NCBI GenBank assembly: GCA_016711225.1 | Contig: JADJTK010000010.1 | Location: 124,001-188,000 of the forward strand | Reading direction: 5' to 3' | DNA: 64,000 nucleotides | DNA from: Opitutaceae bacterium | GTDB taxonomy: Bacteria; Verrucomicrobiota; Verrucomicrobiia; Opitutales; Opitutaceae | Part shown: one piece after another, positions 51,993 through 59,432 of the stretch | Layout: each line of letters starts with the position of its first letter | Numbering within the stretch: the stretch's first letter is position 1 | Program-made: the position numbers and the translations under genes | The notes under the pieces: model-generated | What the model saw: the letters and a program-made list of their open reading frames with translations, nothing else | Databases searched by the model: none | What the model was told of the DNA's origin: nothing

Positions 51993-53045
51993 TCAGATCA
52001 CCTTCAGCAGGAAGCTGGTAACCCAGAGGGTGACGAGCGACACCGGGATGAGGATTTTCCAGGAGAGGTTGAGGAGTCCGTAGAACTGGGTGCGGGGGAA
52101 GGTCCAGCGAATCCAGATGACGGTGAAGATGAGCGCGTAGAGCTTGGCGAAGAAGGCGGCGAGGCCGATCAGCGAGCCGGCCCAGGCAGGGGCGGAAGAG
52201 AAGAGCGAGCCGAGGCCGGTGTTCCAGCCGCCGAGGAAAAGCACCGTGGCCAGCGAGCAGCCGATGACGATGTTGGCATACTCGGCCATGAAGAAGACAC
52301 CGAAGCTCATGCCCGCGTATTCGGTAAAGGCACCAGCAACCAACTCGCTCTCGGACTCGGCCATGTCGAACGGCGCGCGGTTGGTCTCGGCGAGCATGCA
52401 GATGTAGAAGGTGAGGAACGAGAGCGGCATCAGCGGGTTGTGCTGGAGCTGGAAGAGGTTCCAGTGCCAGAACCAGCCGCCTTGCTTGGTGACAATCTCG
52501 CCGAGGTTCATCGAGCCGGACATCATCACGATGGTGACGATCGTCAGCAGCATCGGGATTTCGTAGGCGATGTTCTGCGACACGACGCGCGCCGAGGAGA
52601 TGATGGCGAACTTGTTGCGCGAGGCCCAGGCGCCGAGCATGAGCGCCATGACGTTGATCGAGGCGAAGGCAAAGACGGCGAGCAGGCCGAGATCGATGTT
52701 GGTCGGCGAGAGGTAGGTGCCGTAGGGAATCGCCACGAAGCTCAACATCGCCGACGTCATGATGAGGACGGGCGCGAGGCGGAATAGGATGGCATCGGCA
52801 CCCGGCGGGACGAGCACCTGCTTCGCGAAGAGCTTGAAGGCGTCGGCGATGGGCTGGAGCAGGCCTTGGTAGCCGACTTCCATCGGGCCGGGACGGCGCT
52901 GCACGTAGGCGGCGGTCTTGCGCTCGACCCAAACGAGGTAGGCGGCGTTGGCGCCCACGAACGAGGCGATGCCGACCAAGAAGAGGCCGATACGCACGAA
53001 GGACCAGTAGGGCTCCTGCCCGAGGATTTCTAGAAAAGCGCTCAT
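51993..53045 (-). CDS. nuoH: NADH-quinone oxidoreductase subunit H
   Basis: This 350-residue membrane subunit forms the quinone site with NuoB and NuoD. Diagnostic segments are YLVWVERKTAAYVQRRPGPM, GLLQPIADAFKLFAKQ, ETNRAPFDMAESESELVAGA with FTEYAGMSFGVFF, and the final RTQFYGLLNLSWKILIPVSL. It overlaps the end of nuoD by 4 bases. Confidence 0.97.
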   Translation of the reverse strand: MSAFLEILGQEPYWSFVRIGLFLVGIASFVGANAAYLVWVERKTAAYVQRRPGPMEVGYQGLLQPIADAFKLFAKQVLVPPGADAILFRLAPVLIMTSAMLSFVAIPYGTYLSPTNIDLGLLAVFAFASINVMALMLGAWASRNKFAIISSARVVSQNIAYEIPMLLTIVTIVMMSGSMNLGEIVTKQGGWFWHWNLFQLQHNPLMPLSFLTFYICMLAETNRAPFDMAESESELVAGAFTEYAGMSFGVFFMAEYANIVIGCSLATVLFLGGWNTGLGSLFSSAPAWAGSLIGLAAFFAKLYALIFTVIWIRWTFPRTQFYGLLNLSWKILIPVSLVTLWVTSFLLKVI

Positions 53046-54190
53046 CGGTCGATGTCCGGAATCACGAGGTCGAGGCTGCCCATGAAGGCGAGCGCGTCGG
53101 GGAGCAGCATGCCCGCGCAGGCTTCCTCGAAGAGGCTCAGGTTGGCGAGGCAGGGCGTGCGCAGTTTCACACGATAGGGAGTGTCGGAGCCGTCGGCGAC
53201 GAGGCGGACCATGAAACGACCGCGGGCGGCCTCGGTGGCGTAGGTGTAGTCGCCGGCCGGAACTTTGACGAACTTCGGGACCTTCGGGTTGACGAAGGGG
53301 CCTTCCGGGAAGGTGGCGAGGGCCTGCTCGATGATGCGCAGCGACTGCTCGATCTCATCCATGCGGACGAGGTAACGGGCCATCGAATCGCATTCGTGGT
53401 AGACCGGGATCTCGTAGTCGAACTTGTGGTAGATCGAGTAGGGCTCGGCGCGGCGGACGTCGTGCTGGATGCCGGAACCGCGCAGGACCGGACCGCAGGC
53501 GCCGTAGCGGCGGCACATGTCCTGGCTGATCATACCGATGCCCTCGATACGCTTGCGCAGGATGATGTTTCCGGTGACGAGCTTCTTGTACATCTTCATC
53601 CGCTCGCGCATGTAGGGGACGAAGTCCTTGGTGCCCTGGAGGAAGGCGGCGTCGACGTCGTTCACCACGCCGCCGAAGCGGTAGTAGCAGAACGTGAGGC
53701 GGGCGCCGCAGATGCCCTCGAGCAGGTCGAGGATCTTCTCGCGGTCGTCGAAGGCGTAGAGGATGGGGGTGAAGCCGCCCAGATCCATGACCCACGCGCC
53801 CCAGCCCACGAGGTGGCTGGCGATGCGGTTGAGCTCGGAAGTGATGACGCGGATGTATTCGGCGCGCTCGGGCACCTCGATCTTGCAGGCCTTCTCGACC
53901 ACGCCCACCCAGGCGTGGGTGTACTGCATCGCCGAGAGGTAATCCAGGCGGCTGGTGTTGGGCAGGAACTGCGAGTAGTTGCGGTTCTCGCCCATCTTCT
54001 CGTGCATGCGGTGGATGTAGCCGCAGACGGGTTCGGCGCGCTGGATGAACTCACCGTCCATCGTGAGCTTCACACGCAACACGCCATGCGTGGCGGGATG
54101 CTGCGGCCCGAGATTGAGGACGAAGGTCTCGTTGGGACCGCCGACACTGTGGGTCGAGCGGGCGAGGGCTTGTTCTTTAGTCAGAAGCAC
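53042..54190 (-). CDS. nuoD: NADH-quinone oxidoreductase subunit D
   Basis: This 382-residue subunit of the quinone module is recognised by LNLGPQHPATHGVLRVKLTM, GYIHRMHEKMGENRNYSQFL, SELNRIASHLVGWGAWVMDL, RGSGIQHDVRRAEPYS and the C-terminal MGSLDLVIPDIDR. The start is GTG at 54190, overlapping nuoC by 14 bases. nuoC and nuoD are separate genes here, not fused. Confidence 0.97.
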   Translation of the reverse strand: MLLTKEQALARSTHSVGGPNETFVLNLGPQHPATHGVLRVKLTMDGEFIQRAEPVCGYIHRMHEKMGENRNYSQFLPNTSRLDYLSAMQYTHAWVGVVEKACKIEVPERAEYIRVITSELNRIASHLVGWGAWVMDLGGFTPILYAFDDREKILDLLEGICGARLTFCYYRFGGVVNDVDAAFLQGTKDFVPYMRERMKMYKKLVTGNIILRKRIEGIGMISQDMCRRYGACGPVLRGSGIQHDVRRAEPYSIYHKFDYEIPVYHECDSMARYLVRMDEIEQSLRIIEQALATFPEGPFVNPKVPKFVKVPAGDYTYATEAARGRFMVRLVADGSDTPYRVKLRTPCLANLSLFEEACAGMLLPDALAFMGSLDLVIPDIDR

Positions 54191-54794
54191 CGGCGAAATC
54201 CTTCCTAAGGGGGTGGTACGTGGCGTCCTCGGGGAGCAGGAACGGGACGAGGTTCGGATGACCGAGGAAACGGATACCGAAGAAATCGTGCGTCTCGCGC
54301 TCGTGCCAGAGGGCGCCCTGGAACACGGAGGAAATGGTGGCCAGTTCGGGGTTGTCGCGCGGTACGCGGCAACGCACCACGACGTGGAGGTTGGTCGTGA
54401 AATGGACGAAGTCGTAGACGACCTCCATCTGGTTGAGCTTCATCCAGTCGACGCCGGTCATGGTATCGAGGGAGAACTCGTGGCGATAGAGGCGCTCGGC
54501 GACGGAGACGACGTCGGCGGCCGGGATCGAGAGATCGAGGTGGAAACCGCGGGCGGCGAAATCGACTGCTGTCGCGCCGAAGGGCGGCTCGGTCTGGAGG
54601 ATGGGGCCGACGGGGGCCTTGGGGGCGGCGGGCTTCGGCGCAGGCGCCACCGGGGCGCCGGAGGCATCCGGCGTGGCCGCCGGGGCCACGGGAGCCGGCT
54701 CGGGTGCCGGTGCTGGTTTCTCCGCAACCGGAGCCGGCGGATACAGTGCTGCGAACTCCGCGTGGAGCTGCTCTGCGGTGGGGCTGCTGCTCAT
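54177..54794 (-). CDS. nuoC: NADH-quinone oxidoreductase subunit C with Pro/Ala-rich N-terminal extension
   Basis: This 205-residue protein has the NuoC 30-kDa core in its second half: EFSLDTMTGVDWMKLNQMEV, YDFVHFTTNLHVVVRCRV and ALWHERETHDFFGIRFLGHP, ending NLVPFLLPEDATYHPLRKDF. The first about 68 residues are an unusual Pro/Ala-rich, low-complexity linker (EKPAPAPEPAPVAPAATPDA). Such an extension is not part of the conserved NuoC fold and could be a flexible tether. It overlaps nuoB by 4 and nuoD by 14 bases. Confidence 0.94.
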   Translation of the reverse strand: MSSSPTAEQLHAEFAALYPPAPVAEKPAPAPEPAPVAPAATPDASGAPVAPAPKPAAPKAPVGPILQTEPPFGATAVDFAARGFHLDLSIPAADVVSVAERLYRHEFSLDTMTGVDWMKLNQMEVVYDFVHFTTNLHVVVRCRVPRDNPELATISSVFQGALWHERETHDFFGIRFLGHPNLVPFLLPEDATYHPLRKDFAGASD

Positions 54795-55354
54795 TGGGTT
54801 TCGACGCGGGGCCAGCGGCGGGTGCCGGTGAGTTTCTCCTCGAGCTCGAGGATGCCTTCGATCAACGCCTCGGGGCGCGGCGGGCAGCCGGGCACGTAGA
54901 CGTCGACCGGGAAGAGTTTGTCCACGCCTTCAACCACGGCGTATTGGCCGGGGTAGACGAAGGGACCGCCGGAGATGGCGCAGTTGCCCATCGCGATGAC
55001 CCACTTGGGCTCGGGCATCTGGTCGTAGAGGGTCTTGATGGCCGGGGCCATTTTCTTGTTCACCGTGCCGGCGACGATCATGAGATCGGCCTGGCGCGGC
55101 GAGGGGCGGAAGACCTCGGCGCCGAAGCGCGAAAGGTCCCAGCGCGCCATGCCGGAGGCCATCATCTCGATGGCGCAACAGGCTAGGCCGAAGGTCAGCG
55201 GCCAAAGCGAATTGGCACGGCTGAGGGCGATGATCTCGTCCAGCTTCGCGAAGCGGACAAGACCGGCCAGGTCCGGTGGAATCTCGTCCGACACAGGGCC
55301 GGCCGGGAGTTTCAATCCGGGTTGATTTTGGGAGCAGCCGGTTTGCGGGTCCAT
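54791..55354 (-). CDS. nuoB: NADH-quinone oxidoreductase subunit B
   Basis: This 187-residue subunit holds the N2 4Fe-4S cluster; its four Cys are in GLACCAIEMMASGMARWDL (two), AMGNCAISGGPFVYPGQYAV and VPGCPPRPEALIEGI. The ATG at 55354 lies inside nuoA, giving a 43-base overlap, which is larger than the 4-base overlaps elsewhere in the operon. A later start would remove the variable N-terminus only. Confidence 0.96.
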   Translation of the reverse strand: MDPQTGCSQNQPGLKLPAGPVSDEIPPDLAGLVRFAKLDEIIALSRANSLWPLTFGLACCAIEMMASGMARWDLSRFGAEVFRPSPRQADLMIVAGTVNKKMAPAIKTLYDQMPEPKWVIAMGNCAISGGPFVYPGQYAVVEGVDKLFPVDVYVPGCPPRPEALIEGILELEEKLTGTRRWPRVETQ

Positions 55355-55740
55355 TCAAACACCCCTTTCTTCCGTGCATAAACGATCACCAGGGAAAGGA
55401 TTCCCACGAAGATCGTTAGTTCGATGAAATCCCGCCACCCGTCCGCGAACCCAGCCTTGGGGCTGTTGTACACGAGGGCGACCGGGAAGAGGTAGAGAAC
55501 GTCCACCGCGAAGGCGACGAACACCAAAGCGTACAGGTAGTAGACCGCGCTGTAGCGGATCCAAGCGTCGCCGATAGGCTCCATGCCGCACTCGATGAAC
55601 TGGCCGGTCTTGCCGGCGGTCTGGCGGGTGTCCTTGGCGGAGAGCAGTCCGACCAAGATGAACGGGCCGACGGCAAACACCAGCCCGAGTCCGGCGAAGC
55701 CGAAAACGTAGATCAGGTCGTTGGCGAGTTTGACGTCCAT
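55312..55740 (-). CDS. nuoA: NADH-quinone oxidoreductase subunit A
   Basis: This 142-residue, three-helix subunit is the first gene of the operon. It shows GQFIECGMEPIGDAWIRYSA, the conserved segment near the quinone site, then YYLYALVFVAFAVDVLYLFP and a C-terminal ELTIFVGILSLVIVYARKKG. The 180 bases upstream to the terminator at 55922 must contain the operon promoter; no clear hexamers could be assigned. The leader before the ATG is CCACCTCCAC, with no Shine-Dalgarno match. Confidence 0.96.
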   Translation of the reverse strand: MDVKLANDLIYVFGFAGLGLVFAVGPFILVGLLSAKDTRQTAGKTGQFIECGMEPIGDAWIRYSAVYYLYALVFVAFAVDVLYLFPVALVYNSPKAGFADGWRDFIELTIFVGILSLVIVYARKKGVFEWTRKPAAPKINPD

Positions 55741-55921
55741 GTGGAGGTGGGAATCAGCTGACGGTCAGTGGTGGGAGGCACCAATAGGAAAATAAAGGAC
55801 CATCTTCGCAAGATTTTGCTGAGCGGGCCACGCAAAATTTGGCCAGTGCTATGCAGAAATTGTGGCGCCCGGTCCCGCTCTGGCCCCAGAGGAGGATTCG
55901 CGACCCTTTGCTGCAATAAAA

Positions 55922-55955
55922 CGCAAAACCCCCGGTCGAATCCGGGGGTTTTGCG
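55922..55955. terminator. Bidirectional-type intrinsic terminator
   Basis: A perfect 14-bp stem CGCAAAACCCCCGG (55922-55935) and CCGGGGGTTTTGCG (55942-55955) has a 6-base loop. Read on the minus strand it is followed by TTTTATTGC. It would end the response-regulator transcript (stop at 56001) before the nuo promoter. Confidence 0.8.
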
Positions 55956-56000
55956 ATGGGAAAGGAGCGACGCGGCGATGCGGCGCGGTACTTGGCGGGC

Positions 56001-56408
56001 TCAGGCCTTCTTGCCGGCGACCGCCTCGGGCGCAGGAGAAGGAGCAGGCAGGCCGATCTCTTCGTGCACGGCCTGCAGCAGGCCCTGGAGGGTGAAGGGT
56101 TTGTCGACCACGCGTACGGCGTGCTTGCCGCTGCGCAGGTACTCCGGAAGGTCTTCCCGGTATCCAGTAACCAGCAATACCTTTGTCTCGGGATGGTGGT
56201 GATGGACGGCGGCGACGATCACCGAGCCGTTCTGGTCGGGCATGTGGTAATCGCAGATCACGCCCTTGAATTTGTCGTGCTCGAGGAAGTGGAGGGCTTC
56301 GTCGGTACGGGTGGTGGACGTGATATCGTAGCCGCTGGCCTGGAGGATACGGCTGGTCGCTTTCAGGGCTACGATGTCGTCATCGACTACGAGGAGCTTC
56401 TTTTGCAT
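56001..56408 (-). CDS. Single-domain response regulator (CheY-like)
   Basis: This 135-residue receiver protein has the acidic pair in LLVVDDDIVAL, the phospho-acceptor Asp in GVICDYHMPDQNG, the LLVTGYRED switch segment and Lys in RVVDKPFTLQGLL, then a short Ala/Pro tail. No output domain follows, so it probably acts through protein contacts. No kinase is adjacent. The ATG at 56408 matches the receiver start; the frame is open upstream. Confidence 0.9.
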   Translation of the reverse strand: MQKKLLVVDDDIVALKATSRILQASGYDITSTTRTDEALHFLEHDKFKGVICDYHMPDQNGSVIVAAVHHHHPETKVLLVTGYREDLPEYLRSGKHAVRVVDKPFTLQGLLQAVHEEIGLPAPSPAPEAVAGKKA

Positions 56409-56746
56409 CGCAGGGGCGAGTATGGGGCCGGGGGGATGGGCGTCGAGCCTGCTTGTGGCGAAGCCGCAGGTTTCGCACGATTCTTGCCAGTCCAAGGCTG
56501 GTGCGCCGATGGGCTCTGCGGTCCGCTCCGGCCACGCGTGCGAGGCTCTTCGCGGGCCGGCCTGCGCGAGGGCATCGGAGCAACCCGTTGGTCGGTGCGT
56601 TGTGGCTACTGGAGCACCACCGCGCACCATTCAATCGGGCTTTGGGGCGGGGCTCGCGGCGCAAGGTAGGGTAAAGTCCCTGTACCTTTGGGCCTCAAGA
56701 GTTTGCGGATTACGACCGATGGAGAAGGCGTTCGCCTCCCCCCACC
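56409..56746. other. Divergent intergenic region, no gene seen
   Basis: This 338-base region lies between the response regulator (minus) and a small plus-strand gene. Short overlapping frames are present but none resembles a protein. No clear hairpin or RNA gene was found. Confidence 0.45.
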
Positions 56747-57133
56747 ATGGCCACCGTAGTCATCCCCCACTATTTTGACGTCGTCACTGCCCTTGAAAAC
56801 GCGGCCATGGAGATGTCGCGCGACGCGGGGCTGGGGCTGAGCGTCTCGCCCAACCGGTACCTGCTGCCGTTGCAGAAGCGCTTGGAGTTTTCCTTTACCC
56901 GGCTAGGCGACCGGCAGTGGCGCCTGCGGGTGGCGGTCGAGAAGGTCGGCGGCGAATCGAAAAGCTCCGCCTACCGCATCCAGTTCTGGATGCCGAACGG
57001 CGAATTTAAGGACGAGGTGGTGCATCTGACCAGCGGTGAGCAGTTGGCCGATCTGGGACTGCGTTATGCCGAGCTGATCACTTCGGCCGCCGCCGAGGAG
57101 ACCGTGCCGGTGCTGGCCGGTGTCGGTGGGTGA
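56747..57133 (+). CDS. Hypothetical protein
   Basis: This 128-residue cytoplasmic protein of unknown family has no signal peptide or membrane segment. It has alternating hydrophobic/charged segments (QKRLEFSFTRLGDRQWRLRV, AYRIQFWMPNGEFKDEVVHL) suggesting a beta-rich fold and ends in LRYAELITSAAAEETVP. Codon use matches neighbouring core genes, and the ATG follows a CCCCCCACC leader like others here. No operon partner is evident. Confidence 0.65.
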   Translation: MATVVIPHYFDVVTALENAAMEMSRDAGLGLSVSPNRYLLPLQKRLEFSFTRLGDRQWRLRVAVEKVGGESKSSAYRIQFWMPNGEFKDEVVHLTSGEQLADLGLRYAELITSAAAEETVPVLAGVGG

Positions 57134-57546
57134 GCGGTGATCCTCGCGCTTGATTGCCGTAGTGTGTCTGCCGCGTCGATGCCTTGGTCTGAGCTCAGAT
57201 TCAGAAGACGGCAGAAGCTAGGCACCCGGCCGGGCCGGGGGATATCGGGAAGAAACCGGCTCGCCCCTCACCTCGGATGGCGGGCATAAAGCCCGCCCCA
57301 CCGGGCGGAGGTTTCTTGAGAGGTAATGAAGGAAACAAAGGCAGGCCCAAGGGGATCAACATCCCCTGACCGGGAAGCTCCCATCACCTGCCAGGTGAAG
57401 ACCGTAGCCCCGGGAATCTGTTATCGAACTCGTTCACGCTTCGCGCTCGCTTAAGAGACCGCGCCCGGTGCTGCGGGCTGGTTCAGCGCGACGATACCGT
57501 TCCCCTGCGGCTTGCCTCCCGGTCTTGTGAGCGGGACCATGGCGCC
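57134..57546. other. Intergenic region with one palindromic repeat
   Basis: This 413-base region contains a GGCGGGC-family hairpin at 57278-57302 and otherwise nothing recognisable. Minus-strand frames here are antisense shadows of the thioesterase gene. Confidence 0.5.
57278..57302. repeat. REP-like hairpin, GGCGGGC family
   Basis: TGGCGGGCATAAAGCCCGCC and the following CCA match the right arm of the palindrome at 17424-17447 with one difference. It is a half-size copy of that dispersed element. Confidence 0.65.
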
Positions 57547-58014
57547 ATGACCAACCCCGCACGCGCTCGGCAAAGCGGCCCGTCCATTCCCCGGCAGGTT
57601 GGGGATTTCCAGGTGTATTGGCCGGGAACAGCGCTGGAGGCCCATGGCCTGGTTCTTGAGACGATCGATGAGAACAGAGCCGTGGTGATGATGCCGATCA
57701 CCGACGCGGTGCGCCAACCGCTGGGCTGGTTGCATGGCGGCATGACCATGATGTTGGCGGAGAGTGCCGCGAGTCTGCACGCCTGCTGGGGTGTGGACTT
57801 AAGCGAGCGGGTCCCGGTTGGAGTCGAGATCAATGGCTCGCATGTGCGCTCCTGCCGCTCGGGCCGGATTCGGGCGGTGGCGACGGTGGTGCGGCGTTCG
57901 AGCGCGTTGATCGTGCACACGGTGGAGATTTTCAGCGAGAAATCCGGTGAGCTGCTGAGCACTTGCCGGGTAACCAACTACTACCGGAGACAGGAGCGGG
58001 AAGGGGCAGTATGA
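57547..58014 (+). CDS. Hotdog-fold thioesterase (PaaI/MenI-like)
   Basis: This 155-residue protein has the PaaI-type hotdog pattern: a variable N-terminus, PLGWLHGGMTMMLAESAAS containing the HGG motif with the Glu of the active helix, GVEINGSHVRSCRSGRIRAV and late STCRVTNYYR. It probably hydrolyses an acyl-CoA such as 1,4-dihydroxy-2-naphthoyl-CoA or an aromatic acyl-CoA, but the substrate is not fixed by sequence. It is monocistronic by context. Confidence 0.88.
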   Translation: MTNPARARQSGPSIPRQVGDFQVYWPGTALEAHGLVLETIDENRAVVMMPITDAVRQPLGWLHGGMTMMLAESAASLHACWGVDLSERVPVGVEINGSHVRSCRSGRIRAVATVVRRSSALIVHTVEIFSEKSGELLSTCRVTNYYRRQEREGAV

Positions 58015-58130
58015 CCGGACAGGTTGTGCCGGAGGGAGGGCGAGTCTTCTGACGAGCCGCGCCGATAGGGAAACCGGCTCGGGCGGAGCTCAGTCCTTCA
58101 GCGAAAGGCGCGCGCGCCTTTCGAGCGTAC

Positions 58131-58218
58131 TGTAGGGGCGTCGCTTGCGACGCCTGTTGGGTCCGTTTGAGCGCCGAAATCGGCAATAGGGAAGGGCGTC
58201 GCAAGCGGCGCCTCTACA
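58131..58218. repeat. Inverted repeat, third palindrome family
   Basis: TGTAGGGGCGTCGCTTGCGA at 58131 onward is answered by an imperfect complement ending at 58218 (GCGTCGCAAGCGGCGCCTCT then ACA). Each arm also holds its own GCGTCGC-type mini-palindrome. Confidence 0.7.
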
Positions 58219-58254
58219 AAAGAACGACGCCCTCGCCGGAGCCGCTCGCGCCGG

Positions 58255-58290
58255 GCACAAAAAAGCCGCACGGCGTGAACCGTGCGGCTT
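58255..58290 (-). terminator. Strong intrinsic terminator of the exb/tonB operon
   Basis: A perfect 11-bp stem AAGCCGCACGG/CCGTGCGGCTT (58263-58273, 58280-58290) with a 6-base loop is followed on the minus strand by TTTTTTG. It lies 18 bases after the last gene of the operon. Confidence 0.9.
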
Positions 58291-58308
58291 GATAAAGAAT
58301 CTCGAAGC

Positions 58309-58851
58309 TCAGGGCTTCTTCTTGCCGGCGTTGGCCATCACGTCCGCAACCATCGCTTGGCTCTGGGCCATACGGGTGGCGAGCATGTCGGTGTAGCGCT
58401 GGATCTCGAACTCGGCGTTGCGCTTGTCGACCTTGGCCTTTTCGAGGTCGAGCCGGGTGTCGCTGGCTTCGGCCTGGGCCTTGTCGCGGGCGGCGCGGGT
58501 TGTCTGGATGTCGCTCTGCAGCTTGATGATCAAGGCCTGGAGGCGCTTGCCTTCAGCGATGGCCGACTCGGTCTCGTTGAGGATCTTGCGCTCGGCTTCT
58601 TCCTTCGCGTTGCGGATCTCTTCCTTCTTCTTGTCGATCTCCGCTTGGCGAGCGGCCTTCTGGCGCTCGGCTTCTTTGTCCGAGGCGATCTTGAGCTCCA
58701 GTTTCCGGGCGTCGTCTTCAGCCTTGTTTTTTTCGGCCAGCGCCTGTTTCGCCTTCAGATCGATCGCCATCTGGGCGGTGTGCCCCTGATAGAGGAAGAT
58801 GAAGACAATAAATACAGCGACCGGCGGGAGGATGAGAAATAGACGTTTCAT
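58309..58851 (-). CDS. Membrane-anchored coiled-coil protein 2 of the exb/tonB operon
   Basis: This 180-residue protein has an N-terminal membrane anchor (LFLILPPVAVFIVFIFLYQG) followed by an almost continuous charged coiled coil (for example KQALAEKNKAEDDARKLELK and KKKEEIRNAKEEAERKILNE) and a C-terminal MAQSQAMVADVMANAGKKKP. I recognise no family. It is related in plan to the adjacent 58872 gene. Being the last gene of an operon with ExbB/ExbD/TonB-like and TPR proteins, it may be a periplasmic partner of that energy-transducing complex; this is inference. Confidence 0.8.
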   Translation of the reverse strand: MKRLFLILPPVAVFIVFIFLYQGHTAQMAIDLKAKQALAEKNKAEDDARKLELKIASDKEAERQKAARQAEIDKKKEEIRNAKEEAERKILNETESAIAEGKRLQALIIKLQSDIQTTRAARDKAQAEASDTRLDLEKAKVDKRNAEFEIQRYTDMLATRMAQSQAMVADVMANAGKKKP

Positions 58852-58871
58852 GGGCGTTGGGAGGTCCGTGA

Positions 58872-59405
58872 TTAGCTGTTGGCTTTGGCGGCGAGCTTGG
58901 CGGCTTCGACGCGGTCTTTTTCCAGCTTCTCCAGCTTGGCGAGCAGCTCTTTGAGGGCTTTTTCGTTGGCCTGGGCTTTGGCGACGTACTCGACGATGAA
59001 CTTCTTCTCGTCGCGCATACCTTTGATGGCCTCCTCGGCAGCGTCCTTGGCGGCCTTCTCGGTGTTGAACGCTTCGGTCAGCTCCTTGACCACATTGTTG
59101 TAGCGGGCCGTCTCGCGCTTGGCGAAGTCACGGGTGTAGTCGATCTCGTCGAGGTGCTTGGCTTCGGCGGCCTTGAGGGCTTTCTCCTCTTCGTCCTTCC
59201 GGTTCTTCTCCTCGGTGATCTTCTTGCGTGCGATGATCGCCAATTCGGTCTGGCGCTGGTTCTCGGCGTTCTTGGCTTCGATAGCCAAACGTTTGGCCTC
59301 CTTCGCACGTTGTTCGTTGTGTTCGATCTCCACGCGCGACTGCAGGTAGATGAAGATGAAGAGGATCAGGACCGCGAGCGGTGCCAACCAATAGGCTTTT
59401 TTCAT
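58872..59405 (-). CDS. Membrane-anchored coiled-coil protein 1 of the exb/tonB operon
   Basis: This 177-residue protein has an N-terminal membrane helix (YWLAPLAVLILFIFIYLQSR) and a long Ala/Lys/Glu-rich coiled coil (EQRAKEAKRLAIEAKNAENQ, KKITEEKNRKDEEEKALKAA, ALKELLAKLEKLEKDRVEAA). The anchor-plus-coiled-coil plan matches its neighbour, so they may be diverged duplicates or heteromeric partners. The length of the coil suggests a rod reaching into the periplasm. No known family was recognised. Confidence 0.8.
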   Translation of the reverse strand: MKKAYWLAPLAVLILFIFIYLQSRVEIEHNEQRAKEAKRLAIEAKNAENQRQTELAIIARKKITEEKNRKDEEEKALKAAEAKHLDEIDYTRDFAKRETARYNNVVKELTEAFNTEKAAKDAAEEAIKGMRDEKKFIVEYVAKAQANEKALKELLAKLEKLEKDRVEAAKLAAKANS

Positions 59406-59432
59406 GTTCTTAGAGATGGGAGGGGTGAAAAA

